From assembly GCA_022457155.1 (NCBI GenBank), contig JAJGOT010000359.1:421001-485000 (forward strand): 64,000 bases of DNA, given 5' to 3'. This document shows positions 32,150-42,984 of this stretch, piece by piece; position 1 is the stretch's first letter; the number at the start of each line of letters is the position of its first letter. Origin of the DNA: Cladopsammia gracilis (lineage: Eukaryota > Cnidaria > Anthozoa > Scleractinia > Dendrophylliidae). The notes beneath the pieces are model-generated. The model searched no databases. It was not told the origin of the DNA and was given only the letters and a program-made list of their open reading frames with translations. The translations under genes and the position numbers were made by a program.

Positions 32150-34281
32150 AAATTAAGATGCAGCAAAGCGGAAAACCCAGAGATCCCATTGAAGAGGTCT
32201 GCTTTCCCAAGAAGAACGACCTGTTTTAACGGGGAATAGGAGAACCGAATTCTCTCCCCTTTGGCCCAACTTGAATGCAGCGATAGACTGACGCTGGAGG
32301 AGGGGCCACCAGTATTTTCTGGGCGAGAGGTCTGGAGCAATCAAAGTATAAGGGCATGGTTGCGAAGCCAGGTACTTAACGAGCGGGCCAATAAGCGTAA
32401 AAGGTGGAAATACTTAAGCGTTCTCGCTGGAAGCTAACTCTTGAGAAAAGACATTGGTTCCTTGGGCCTGAATACAAGGAAACGGGGAGAAAAACTTTAA
32501 AGGGCGTCCTGAGCGATCCGCCTTGATGTTAGAAGGGAGGGCCATTAGATCGATGGTATGAGGCCCAAAGGTTGACTCCACCAAATTCCACGGCTTAACA
32601 TCAAGCGAAGCATCTAGGTCTGAGAGTGTGCGCGAAGGAGCATCCGCTGGATTACTTCTGGAGGGGACGTATTACAAAGAAATAGAAAGATTTCTACAAA
32701 GTGAAAACTGGAAAATTGATTTCATAATGTCAGAAACCTCCGGGGACCTTGAGACTTGATTCTCCCAACTAGACACTAGGGGTTTGTTGTCTACGAAGAC
32801 ATCCACTCTGGTGTTCTCTGAACGATGAAGAAGATTCTCCAATGTGAGACGTAGGGCCTGAACTTCTTTGACAATAATGGGACGTTCTCGAACAGTTTCA
32901 TCCCAATAACCATGGATTACGACTTCAGGACGACCAGGACTAAAAAGGCAACCGCCCCATCCGAAATTAGAAACGTCAGAAAACAGTTGAACTTGTAAGT
33001 GAGATTCGTTTCTCCAAGGCAAGAAACCCTGCCAGTTATCAAGAAAACGCCAGTGGGCAATTTCAGTTCGAAGACAAGGTGACAGTTTAACTTATGGGTA
33101 GAAGTCTTAACAGCTCGAGAAATGGCATGATACACACAATTGGTGTATAACTTAGCTGCAGGGACGAGGAGGGCGAAAGATGTAGTCTTCCCGGCAAACT
33201 TTTGGAGCGTCTTAAGAGAAACGAACTTCTTGCTAAGAATGGCTTCCCTTAATTCCGTGAACTTTTCTTTTTTATCCTGAGGGAGGAGGAAAGCTTGCTT
33301 TTCTGAATCGCAAATAAAACCTAGGAAACGCTGTGCCGTTGAGGGGATCAAAGAGCTCTTCTTGAGGCCAATGAAGTATCCAAGTGATATAGCGACGAAA
33401 CAGGCGACGAAAGCCGCCATCTGAGCCAATTGATAGTTTGAGAAAACGCAGAGACCGCTAGCCGATGGTCGTAAACACAGCTAACCGACGTGCCGGTCAT
33501 GAATATACTGAGAACAAGGAACTCCAAGCGATCTAATGAAATGGGTAGCAGCCAGGCCAACTGTATTGTACACAAAAGCGCTAGCTTTCCAGCCAAACGG
33601 GAGAGAGGCGTACGTAAAAAACCAACCTTGCCACTCAAAACCAAAGAAGGTATAACTGCTAGGATTGAGGCGGATATGATCATAACCGCTTTTGTCGTCA
33701 AACGTTGTCTGATAGTGGCCAGGGTAGACATAGCGGCAGAGGTCGGTCAGGTAATCAAGCTTAAAAGGACAATCTTTGATCCAACAATTAATAAAGCGCT
33801 CATCATGGCACATGCGAGGTTTACTTGGCTCAACTGTTATTGGCATAACCAAATGAGGTGGATCAACTTCACCGACCCGGCCAACGACATTGATTGAACC
33901 ATTACAAATCCTTTCCTTAATGGTTGCTGAAATAAACTCTTTGAAAGGATGGCAGGACACCGAATTTGGGAAATACATGCGAGGAGGTAAATTGCTGCAA
34001 TAAGTTTTTCCTTGAAAAGTACCGTTGAAAGGGGTAAAGAAATCGAAGACATCCACACCGTCCCTAATAAAAGCCAGTACAAAGTCTCTTTGCTTGTAAC
34101 CTACAGAGATCTGGTCCCATTGTTCCAAACATGAGGAAAGGTTTCCCGCCACAAACGAATTTGGATCACGAAAACGAAGCATCTCCGGAGAAGCGAAAAC
34201 TCGGCCCTCAGCAACCATTTGCAATGACGGGAGTGGCCCAGCCCAGCTAGTGGGGTTATTTTCCCTGTCGCACCATAACAC
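32150..34281 (-). pseudogene. Reverse transcriptase and RNase H of the retrotransposon, inactivated
   Basis: RT (34281-33481) shows PKPRMCHD-like contexts (VEPSKPRMCHDERFINCW), the motif A context FDDKSGYDHIRL and SLPFGWKASAF. The catalytic box reads YIHD where YIDD/YxDD is expected, and a TAG follows four residues later (33481). The frame then continues through a connection (SLIPSTAQRFLGFICDSEKQ) and, after a frameshift near 33060, RNase H (33022-32672) with LFSDVSNFGWGG, IIVKEVQAL and VFVDNKPL. C-terminal sequence (SNPADAPSRTLSDLD, then a region to about 32150) runs toward the recombinase. The active-site change plus stop mean no functional RT. Confidence 0.85.
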
Positions 34282-34589
34282 AGGATTAGAACGTTGTGGA
34301 AGGTGAGACTGGCAGAAACTGGAAAACTCCTATAAAACGAAGGGATAACGAAAAACAGACTTACAGAGGAACAAATAAAACTGACAAAACGAAAGGGAAA
34401 ATACTCCACTAACCGAGCCGGACCAGGAACCCGTCGTAAACGGATTATAGGGCGTAACTGAGATTACCCTTCTGGTCACAGCTAGGAAAGTGGAAAAAAA
34501 AAGGAGGGAGAAAACAAACACGCCAAAAATAGCATAAAGGAAGTAAATTTATTAAGCCAGAAAACAAAAAATCAAAGGATTACATCTTT

Positions 34590-35060
34590 CTTTCTCCACG
34601 AAATTTGCGGCTATTTGGAGGCCTCCAACAAGACCTAGCAATATGGCCTCGGCGGCCACAATTAAAGCACACTACCGGGCTTGGCTGACGAGTGGCACTG
34701 GAACCTGGGAGGGCTGAGGGGACTCGGCCCTGTAACTGGAGACTGCTTAACAGCCTTGTGGATCTCTTTCACGATCGCGACCTCTTCAGAGCCGACCAAT
34801 TTAAGCAGAACGGGCTGAAAAGTTGGAGAACCCATCAATGGTCTTGTCTGGCGCAGGATAATGGAAAAGCGATTTGCCCGCTCGTGACCCTTTTCTCTAG
34901 CAGTGTCGCATAGCTCTTCCAAAGCCGCCCATGTGGCGAAGGCATCAAAGATGGAAGGGGGACGAGAGAGAAGCTGACGTAGATGTTTGAGGGCTGTTTC
35001 GACGGGCTTCTCATTACTTAATTGTTTTAAATTCTTCATCTCAGCTTTAAAGTTCTCCAA
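34590..35060 (-). CDS. gag exon 2 with CCHC zinc knuckle
   Basis: The exon follows an acceptor (TCCCTATTTTAG) at 35061. Codons give LENFKAEMKNLKQL and a helical capsid-like region (EELCDTAREKGHERANRFS). After a one-base frame change near 34690 the end reads CFNCGRRGHIARSC, a CCHC knuckle, and a basic tail terminating about 34595. Phase matches exon 1, whose last codons before the GTATTT donor are QLNE. Nucleocapsid-type RNA binding is the expected role. Confidence 0.7.
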
Positions 35061-37150
35061 CTAAAATAGGGACATAAAAAGAGAAAATAAACAACCCGTG
35101 CAATAACTAGGCAAGGTGAACTATATAAAGAAGAGCATGCGAGGAACCAAAAACAACGAACGATCATGCACACCCAGCATTAAAGAAAAGGCCGACACAC
35201 GGCAACACCAGAAGTGTTAGACACGCGAGCGAACGTTTAACACACGCCCAAACAAAAACTATGCCTGATACATGAAGAAAGGATAACTAAAACACGAAGC
35301 AAAGGGACGAATTTCCCATGAGACCCGAACGAACAATAAACAAAACTTGACAGACAACATGGTAAGGGAACGAATGGCCAGAATACGGAAAACGATATAC
35401 AAGAAGAGCCGGACGCACCAAAGGACATAAAGCCATTTACCGACACACGGCATAGCATTAAGGCTAGATAACGAGATGTGTTAAAGTGGACACAGGGAAC
35501 ATAATATGAGTAAAGCCATGAGCTGACATTTTGATAGAGCCAAACACACGGGAAGACGTTAAGCTGAAAAGCGTACCAAAAACGTAAAAGGCGTACCAAA
35601 ACAGGTAGCAAACAAATTGTGATAAACAGAAAAGCGAAAGTCCGGTGCTTAAGCAGCCGACAAACTAAGGTAAACACACTGTACATAAATTGAGCTCGAC
35701 ATACCGGCGAGCGCACTTATCTGAAGTGGATTAACGGCTTACGATAAGAGCTAGACACGAGCGTTTAGCCCGAAAAGACACACAGCACACGCTAACTGTG
35801 ATTGACATGCAAAAATAGAAATGGCACATGGTACGCCCAAACTTACTCGACACACGAGCGAACATAAAAAACCAAAACCGACACACGGTACACCAAAACG
35901 TTGTAAACACACGAGCAAACGAGCTAGCACCCCCCTAGGCACACTTAACAAAGCCCGACACACGAGCGAATATGAAACTAGAACCGACTCACGGCACACC
36001 GAAATAGCGTCCGACACGCGAGCAGGTGAGAAGCTTGAACCGACATACGGGACCTTGTTCTTGACACACGAGCGAACGTAAAACTAAAACCGACGCACGG
36101 CGCACCAAAATTGTTCTCGACACACGAACAAACGATAAATTAAACTAGAAAGCGACGCACAGCATATCCAAATTGTACTTGACACACGAACAATAGCTTG
36201 AAATTCACCGACACCCGGCACATTCCGATTGCGCTCGGCACACGAGCAGACTACAAACTTGAAACCGACCGACGGCACATCCAAATTGAACTCGGCACAC
36301 GAGCAAACGATAAACTTAAGATCGACACACGGCACATCCAAACGGAACTCGACACACGAGCAAACTACAAACTTGAAAACCGACACACGGCACGTCCAAA
36401 CTTAACTCGACAGACGAGCAAACGATAAACTTGAGACCGACACACGGTACGCCCAAGTTGTACTCGACACACGAGCAAACATTTAGCTTGAAACCGAGAC
36501 ACGGCAGGTCCAAATTGTACTCGACACACGAGCAAACGTATAGCTTGAAACCGACATACGGCACATCCAAACTGTACTCGACACACGAGCAAACAATAAA
36601 CTTGAAACCGCCACACGGCACATCCAAATTGTGCTCGACACACGAGCAGACGTTTAGCTTGAAACCGACACACGGCACATCCAAATTGTACTTGACACAC
36701 GAGCAAACGTTTAGCTTGAGACCGACACACGGCACATCCAAATTGAGCTCGACACACGAGCAAACGTTTAGCTTGAAACCGACACATGAGCAAACGAAAA
36801 ACTTGAAACCGACACACGGGACATCCAAATTGTACTCGACACACGAGCAAACTTTTAGCTTGGAGCCGACACACGGCACAACCAAATTGTACTCGACACA
36901 CGAGCAAACGTTTAGCTTGAAACCGACACACGGCACACCCAAATAGCGCTCGACACATCTATGTACAATGGCACCCACACACAAAAGAAGGCGCTAACGA
37001 GAAGACAATTATAACCAAAATAGCGCAACGTCCGAAGGAACACAAAGAAACCCCCGGGGGATAAAAAGAAAAAGAAGAATGAAGCGATGACAAAGCCATG
37101 CAAAAATAAAACTAGAGCGAAAAGCAAATACACTGTAAACTAAAAATACC
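35061..37150 (-). other. Putative 2.1-kb intron within gag
   Basis: The donor GAACGAG-GTATTT at 37151/37150 and the acceptor TATTTTAG at 35061 are in the same phase (0) and bracket the minisatellite. Pairing the Pro/Ala-rich 5-prime exon with the coiled-coil/knuckle exon gives one gag product. The alternative is two separate ORFs with an untranslated spacer. Confidence 0.55.
35820..36955 (-). repeat. 57-bp minisatellite, about 20 units, inside the gag intron
   Basis: Units read on the plus strand contain GACACACGAGCAAACG, TTTAGCTTGAAACCGACAC and ACGGCACATCCAAATTGTAC. Units from about 36400 to 36955 are exactly 57 bp and well conserved. Units between 35820 and 36400 are more diverged and vary by 1-6 bp, and faint copies extend down to about 35180. 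Because 57 is divisible by three, long open frames appear in at least three frames with 19-residue periodicity. I regard these frames as by-products. Confidence 0.85.
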
Positions 37151-37371
37151 TCGTTCAACTGATCTGGTTGTCCAGCCACCGCTCCCGCTGGGTGGGCATT
37201 AGGAGCCGGTGGGGCAGGTAAAGCTTGGTCCGTGACAACAATAACTGGAGCAGCCGGTGGAGCCGGAGCGGCTAGTGGGGCTGGAGCGACCGGTGGAATA
37301 GGGGCGGGTGGTGGAACGATATTTGCCAAAGCCTGCAAATCAGCGGCCGCCGGATCTAAAGGCACAGCCAT
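37151..37371 (-). CDS. gag exon 1, Pro/Ala-rich N-terminus
   Basis: The ATG at 37371 begins 73 codons (MAVPLDPAAADLQALANIVP) rich in Pro and Ala, ending with QPDQLNE at a GTATTT donor. It lies 99 bp inside repeat A1, where the first retrotransposon ORF is expected. Beyond the donor the frame loses protein character. Confidence 0.65.
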
Positions 37372-37469
37372 ACTGGAGTACTAGAGAAGACAAGCGAAAC
37401 GGACGAAGAGCCAACTGAACTATAAAGGCGAGGTTTAAAGCTTCGGCGACGTGAAGCGGACAGACTAAG

Positions 37470-37658
37470 AAAATTCCCACCAACTAACCGGCTTGCGTAG
37501 ATCTTCGAAATGCCCCGAATCCAGGGATTCAGATCTTTAAATAAGGAGACATTGCACATGATAATTTGACCCTTTATTACGTACCCAATATTTGACAAAA
37601 GGGATTACATAACCCACGCACTGTGGAATTTCGTGGCAAAACCATGACTGAAAATAGC
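37470..37658 (-). repeat. Split direct repeat A1
   Basis: Left terminus of the element in its own orientation, 189 bp matching A2 (30131-30320) at about 98 percent. Presumably it carries the promoter, but no core motif is evident. Confidence 0.85.
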
Positions 37659-40268
37659 CCTGTAACTTGATTTATCTTCTTTGATGTTTAAGAAACTATT
37701 CCTTCCTGAAACGTACAATGAAGCTGCTTCCCTAGTCAACAATACCATGGATTCTTCAAGTTTAAAGGCCACCTCAATTACTCCATATTTAATAGGTTGT
37801 TTTTGCCTGTTATTTTCAACTTTTTTTATTCATTTACTTATCCAGGGGCATCCAATTTAGCGGAGCTAGTTGAAATGGAGCCCTGACACAACATTAAAAT
37901 ATTAAAACTAGAAAATTAGTTAAGTTACAGAGGCAACATGTATTGCTGGTGTTACTGTTTAAAATGGCGCTTTAGCTTGATTTTAAATTCGCTAAGCGTC
38001 TCTACTTGTCTAATGATTCTCGGTAGGGTGTTGTAGGTCCGAGCACCATTTATTCTGAAGCTACCTTGGTATTTAGTAGTTTTTGCGAAGGGAGGGTGCT
38101 CATTTGAGCTGGTTTGGTCATTTCAGTCATTTGAGTCTGTTCGGTCATTTCAGTCATTTGAGCTGGTTTGCTAGTTTGGTCATTTGAGCCACTTCGGTCA
38201 TTTCAATCGAAATTAAAGACAGCAAGGAAAGTAGTTTGGTAGTAGAAAAAAAATTTAGCCCTCTGATGTTTGTTTGTATGTCAAAATGGTAATTTGAAAC
38301 CAAACTGGCGGTGTTTGGTTTCGACACTTTACAATTGAGGGATTCCTGCTTTTCGCTGTCATTGATATAAAGTCTTGTTTTTGTGTGGCAGTGCGAAATT
38401 TAACTCCAGCCCTGGTTCAGTCAGCATTTTCTGTCGTGTAATACCAAATCTCAAGGTAAATGAGTGTTTCGCTGAAGTGACGAAAGTTTTTTTGTGTTTA
38501 AACTTGTAATGGATGAACATGACAGGAAATATTTTCGTTCATTTGTTTTTTCGGTGAAAAAGCGTACTTGTGGGGTCACACTTCAGAACGAGGTTTATGG
38601 TTGATTGTGTTTTTTGTCTATTCGCGTGGTTATTTCCTGCGGGTATCGATTGCAATGCCAGTCGATTTCATGGTTTAGATGCCATTTTGGACTGGCGCAC
38701 TTTGCCTCGATTCCATGTGATAATTTTCTCGGCCGCCGGGAACTGGTATTTACACATGGTATTTACACATGACAAGATGCTCAAGCCAAAGATAATTATG
38801 CCAATCAGCGAGAATCAAATCATGGTGATGATTCGGCTGACACGAACAAGACAAACAAACGAGAATTGAGCAAGAATAGAGCAAGACATGTACCGCCGTG
38901 ACATTCGGATGGCTTGACTGAGCTAGAATCGGGCCATATTCAAGCCATCCCGTTCGAAAATTTATGGCCAGGCACTAGCGAGATTCAAGCCAGAAAACGA
39001 GCAAGAATCAAGCGACGAATGTTTTTCTCACTTTGATGGAGATTATGCGGATGGATTGATGGAATGCTCGCAAAACCAAACGCGGCTTATATTATTCCCG
39101 AAGACACTCCAAACTTTCTGTGATGTTTTAGCGTGTTGGAAAACTTGGAAATGAAGGCTGAGAGTTTGAAAAGCTTAATCTTGATTTGGCGAGCGAGACT
39201 ACAAAGAAAACACAGGAATTTGTAGAAGCGCATAGTCTGTTTACATAAATACTTGTGAGTTTTGCTTTTGCCAGCTTGTTTTCAGGTTTCAAATTACCGT
39301 TTTGACACATGCAAGTTCGGTGCACTTTTCCCACTTTTCCCAAGCGATTGCCGAGCACTTTTCTTTACCGACAACTACAACAAACTTCAAAGGATTTATT
39401 TTTTTCTACTACCAAAATTTCCCTACCGTCTTCATACACAGAGTAAATACAAGATTCACTGTACACAATAACCCTTAATTTGACAATATGCCATAGACAT
39501 ATTCATCTATCCCAATAACCAAAAAACAAAATCCCCCTTTCAACTGCCGAACGCATTACTCCTAGTTATACAAACTGGTTGCAGCGAATCGATTCTTCAT
39601 TTGCAGCGAAACAACTTTGCAGCAGTTCGCTTGCCGTTTTCAATATGCCGCGCGCAGGAAGCTAGCCTGCAACTAGCCTGACAGTCATCTCAAAAAGTCA
39701 CAGATGTTTCTTAATTCGTTTGCTTGATTTCGATGTAGTTGGCCATTGAATGAAATCGAATCAACTTGTTGAATTACACGAATTATTCAGTTCAGAAGAA
39801 CATGTGAACACATCCGCGCTAAAGCCAAATTAAATACCGATCACAAAGTTTATTGCTAATGCTTGGAAGGTTACCTGTCTCTTTATTTTATTTTTTTTAC
39901 TTCTCCACAAGAAAGCAAACAGTTCTGCTTGTGACCATTGAATTGCACTTTCAGGGATGGCTAACATCGATGAAGTGTATATCAATTGTGACGCACCCAG
40001 CGTCTTCGCCAGTAGTGTTCAGCTGTAAAGGGAAAGGTCTCGCATTTGCCAAATGTTCAATTTTGTTTCCATTGTGCGGATTTTCCTGAAAACGTTTTCC
40101 TCGTTGTTTTTATCTTCATCATATAATAAAAACGTGCCAAGTGTTTTGATTGGCTCTTTTGTACATTTAAAAGTCTAAAATTTTATCTCTGCTCCTTTTT
40201 TGGGAGCCGATCCACATTGCCTTTGTCTTCGTTTTATTCAATTTCAAACCGGACAATTTACCCAAACT
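37659..40268. other. No gene; one simple repeat (38096-38205)
   Basis: AT-rich sequence with short spurious frames only. Positions 38096-38205 repeat TTTGGTCATTTCAGTCATT-like units (GTCATTTGAG, GTCATTTCAG). I found no match to other parts of the window. Confidence 0.5.
38096..38205 (+). repeat. Simple tandem repeat, GTCATTTSAG units
   Basis: About eight imperfect 10-25 bp units of GGTCATTTCAGTCATTTGAG composition. Confidence 0.7.
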
Positions 40269-40532
40269 ACAATTGCAGACAGAAGTAGTTGGGAAGGTTG
40301 TGAAAATGAATAGCATCACTGGTGAATTACATCAATGCTCTCTAAATTTAAACTAAAAATAGTTAGTAAATGTTATGAGTCCCCCCAACCCCCCCTATTC
40401 AATGTTGGGAGCTCAGCGAACAATTATGCACTAAATATGTCCTCTTATACACAACATTGTAACAGGGGAGGGGAGGGAAAGAGAATAATAGTGAAAACCA
40501 GAATTCTTCCCAACACTTTTGTCTATGATTGT
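40269..40532 (+). repeat. 264-bp repeat, copy 1 (possible MITE)
   Basis: Starts ACAATTGCAGACAG and ends CTATGATTGT. The ends are imperfect inverted repeats (ACAATTGCAGACA against ACAATCATAGACA). It is about 97 percent identical to 44721-44980 in the same orientation. Sequence outside the unit is unrelated between the two sites. A non-autonomous transposon is the simplest reading, but no target duplication is evident. Confidence 0.7.
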
Positions 40533-41238
40533 GTGAAAGTGCAATAACCACTTTTATCGCTTATAAAACCTTAGGCATCTATGATAACAGATTGATTTCT
40601 TGTCTGGGAAATGTATTATTTATGTCCTTTCTACTGCGTATATAAGAAGCAATAAAACTTAATTTGACAGAATGGCTTAATGATAAGATTGTTGTATATG
40701 ACTTGCGTTACATCGCATTCCGTGACTATAAATTCCAGTTGAAAAGGAAAATAATATATAAAAATGTAAGGAAAATTAATTTAGAGCAACACTTTTGCGA
40801 CATTTATGTAACGAAGTTTCTTAGTGCCGTTTGTTTACAAGAATCGTGTTAAGATGTGTTATTTAACACGAATTGAGAGTAAAACGTAACAGGATTTAAT
40901 GAAAAGTTTAATAAAGGTTTGTGTTGATTTTAGTTACGTTACAGTGTCTCAGGTTATCTTTTATCCTTTACGTTTTAGGGAAATATTTTAACGGCGTGAC
41001 TGAAGTAAATAAGGTATTAAACTATTTGCGTGGAAACAGACTTTAGGGATAGTTTAAGTTTTCGAAAAAATACGGGAAGTTTCTCGTTTGACACGTATGC
41101 GTGCGGAAAGGTGTACGTGAAATCCGGAGATGACATCATCGTGGAATCTTCTAGCCCCAGAATTTTTTTTTGGATACCTATTTATTTAGTTATTGGGTTC
41201 TAACATACAGACAATATGGTAAATGAATAGTTTGTACA
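40533..41238. other. Upstream region of the Tc1 transposase
   Basis: AT-rich without coding sense. The left terminal repeat of the Tc1 element should lie here, but I could not match it to sequence after 42334. Confidence 0.35.
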
Positions 41239-42334
41239 ATGGTATTCAAGGAAAAAATATCTCCTGAGAAAAGAGCAATAGCAATTTTTTTGCGTCAAGA
41301 ATCTGGCCTGAGCTTTCCCAAAATTGCTGAAAAATGCAAGATGTCTAAGTCGTCGGCTGAACGGATTTGTAAAAGTTATCTTCGACCGAGAAGAAATCAA
41401 GCGCATTCTCGGAAAACTGGTAGGCCGAGTAAGATTTCTCCCCATATGAAGCACGTGTTGCAGAGAAACCTCTTGAAAATGAGAAAAGATGGTCTGGGAG
41501 TGACGGTGAAAAAACTGGTAACGTACCGCGGACTAAGTCTTCAAACAGCAAGTGTTCGTACCTATTCACGATGCTTGAATGAGATGGGGTTCTGGTTTTT
41601 ACAATCTAGAAAGAAAGGGCTTTTGAAAGAAAGTGACAAGAAAGGTCGTCTTAAGTATGCAAGGAAAATGGAACGGTATGAGAAGAGCCACCCAGATTTT
41701 TGGACCAATGAAATAGCTTTCTACTGGGATGGAGTGTCTTTTGTACACAAGACAAATCCTATGAGCGCTGCAATGGCTCCAAAAGCAAGAGTGTGGCGCA
41801 AAAAAAGTGAAGGTCTACAAGTAACCAGCAAAGGTTCTAAAGATTTAGCCGGAGGAAAACGTCTGCATGTCATGGTTGCAATAGCTTACGGAAAAGGCGT
41901 GGTACTCAAAGAACCGTATGAAAAATTGAATGGCCTATTTTTCGCTAATTTTATTAGACAACATTTTAACTTGTGTTTCGGACGTGCAGGGCCAAAGCGA
42001 GATGGGAAGCGTCTATTTGTTATGGATAACGATCCAAGTCAGACATCTAAGGTAGCAATGGATGCTTTAAAAGAAATTGAATGTGAACTATGTAAGATAC
42101 CCTCACGTTCGCCAGACCTAAACCCTTGTGAATCGATTTTTCACATCTTAAGACACGTTAGAGAATGAAGCTATTGAAAATAATATAACTAAAGAGACAT
42201 TTGAAGACTTCCAAAAGAGAGTGTTACGAACACTTGACGAGTTAGATTCTGCTGTTATAGATAAAACAATTGAAAGCATGCCCGTGCGAATAAAATTAAT
42301 CATTGAAGGAAAGGGTTCTCGAACCAAGTATTAA
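41239..42334 (+). pseudogene. Tc1-type DD34E transposase with one frameshift
   Basis: The ATG at 41239 opens a continuous frame of 309 codons: a paired helix-turn-helix region (residues about 10-60, LSFPKIAEKCKMSKSSAERI; GRPSKIS linker), then the catalytic domain. Its Asp lie in FYWDGVSFVHK and VMDNDPSQTS, and its Glu in SRSPDLNPCESIFH, with 34 residues between the last two. The frame ends early at TGA (42168) just after the Glu. The remaining C-terminus (ENEAIENNITKETFEDFQKR onward) continues one base out of phase to TAA at 42332-42334. A single indel therefore separates it from an intact enzyme of about 360 residues. Confidence 0.8.
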
Positions 42335-42505
42335 GTCTGTACTTTAATAGTAAAATACTCATGTAAATAATATACAATTTACTGCACAATAAAGAGAAAT
42401 TTAAACAAGAAAATTTTCAGTGTTTACACTTCGTTATATCTTGGCGTGACCTGTCAATCTTATACGGCTATTTTGAGAACAATAAACTCATTGAGACAGA
42501 TTCCC

Positions 42506-42899
42506 ACATTACTCCACAACATTACTCCATATGAACATTTGACATTTATCGCCAATGAATCACTTTCTCTCTCAAAACGCTATGGAAATGTGTTATTGAG
42601 GTTCAACACTACAAATCATCTCCTGATTATCCTCTGAAGTAAAATGTTTTCGTAGTTTTCAACATTACTCCATAGGGTCTCAGTATAAAAGGTAATTAGG
42701 AGTGTCAAGTTTAATTTAACCCCGATTTATGGAGTAATGTTGGATTTTAACTCTAAGAAAGAGAAATTGCCTTTAAATCTCACATCATTAAGGCCTTATA
42801 ATGTTCTAATTCATAAAATACGTTTAGTTTGTTTTAATTTATACTATAATGCCACTGTTTTTAGCATTAAAAAATGGAGTAATGTTCGGAGTAATGTCT
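42506..42899. repeat. Inverted iteron-like cluster, AACATTACTCCAT motif
   Basis: Three copies in one orientation (about 42508, 42519 and 42661) and three in the other (about 42729, 42874 and 42887) are arranged symmetrically. The outer pairs act like 25-30 bp inverted ends. The cluster ends about 85 bp beyond the stop codon of the Rep gene. It could be a replication-origin-like hairpin for that Rep or simply a MITE. Nothing in the sequence decides between these. Confidence 0.6.
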
Positions 42900-42984
42900 G
42901 CTTGTGTGGTGAAGTGTTTCGTCAGATAGGTAAACACAACAGACGCGACTCGGGCATTTATAGATAAAACAATTTTCAGGAATG

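Larger units (their letters stand above)
29988..37658 (-). mobile_element. Tyrosine-recombinase retrotransposon (DIRS/Ngaro type), about 7.7 kb
   Basis: Minus-strand order: repeat A1 (37658-37470), gag exon 1, intron with a 57-bp minisatellite, gag exon 2, RT-RNase H, tyrosine recombinase, then B1 (30392-30321), A2 (30320-30131), B2 (30059-29988). The A1 ... B1-A2-B2 split direct repeats are the hallmark of Ngaro/PAT-type elements, which integrate through a circular intermediate without target duplication. A1 and A2 (about 190 bp) differ at about three positions, so insertion is fairly recent. Several inactivating changes are visible in RT and recombinase. Confidence 0.85.

Noticed and set aside
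36316..36984. 222-codon cysteine-rich minus-strand frame and two other long frames across the same DNA
   Set aside because: They come from the 57-bp tandem repeat, whose unit length is divisible by three. There is no start context or domain, and three frames are open equally.
42506..42899. Possible CRISPR array
   Set aside because: Repeats are 13 bp, in both orientations and unevenly spaced, and the context is eukaryotic. An inverted iteron or MITE cluster fits better.
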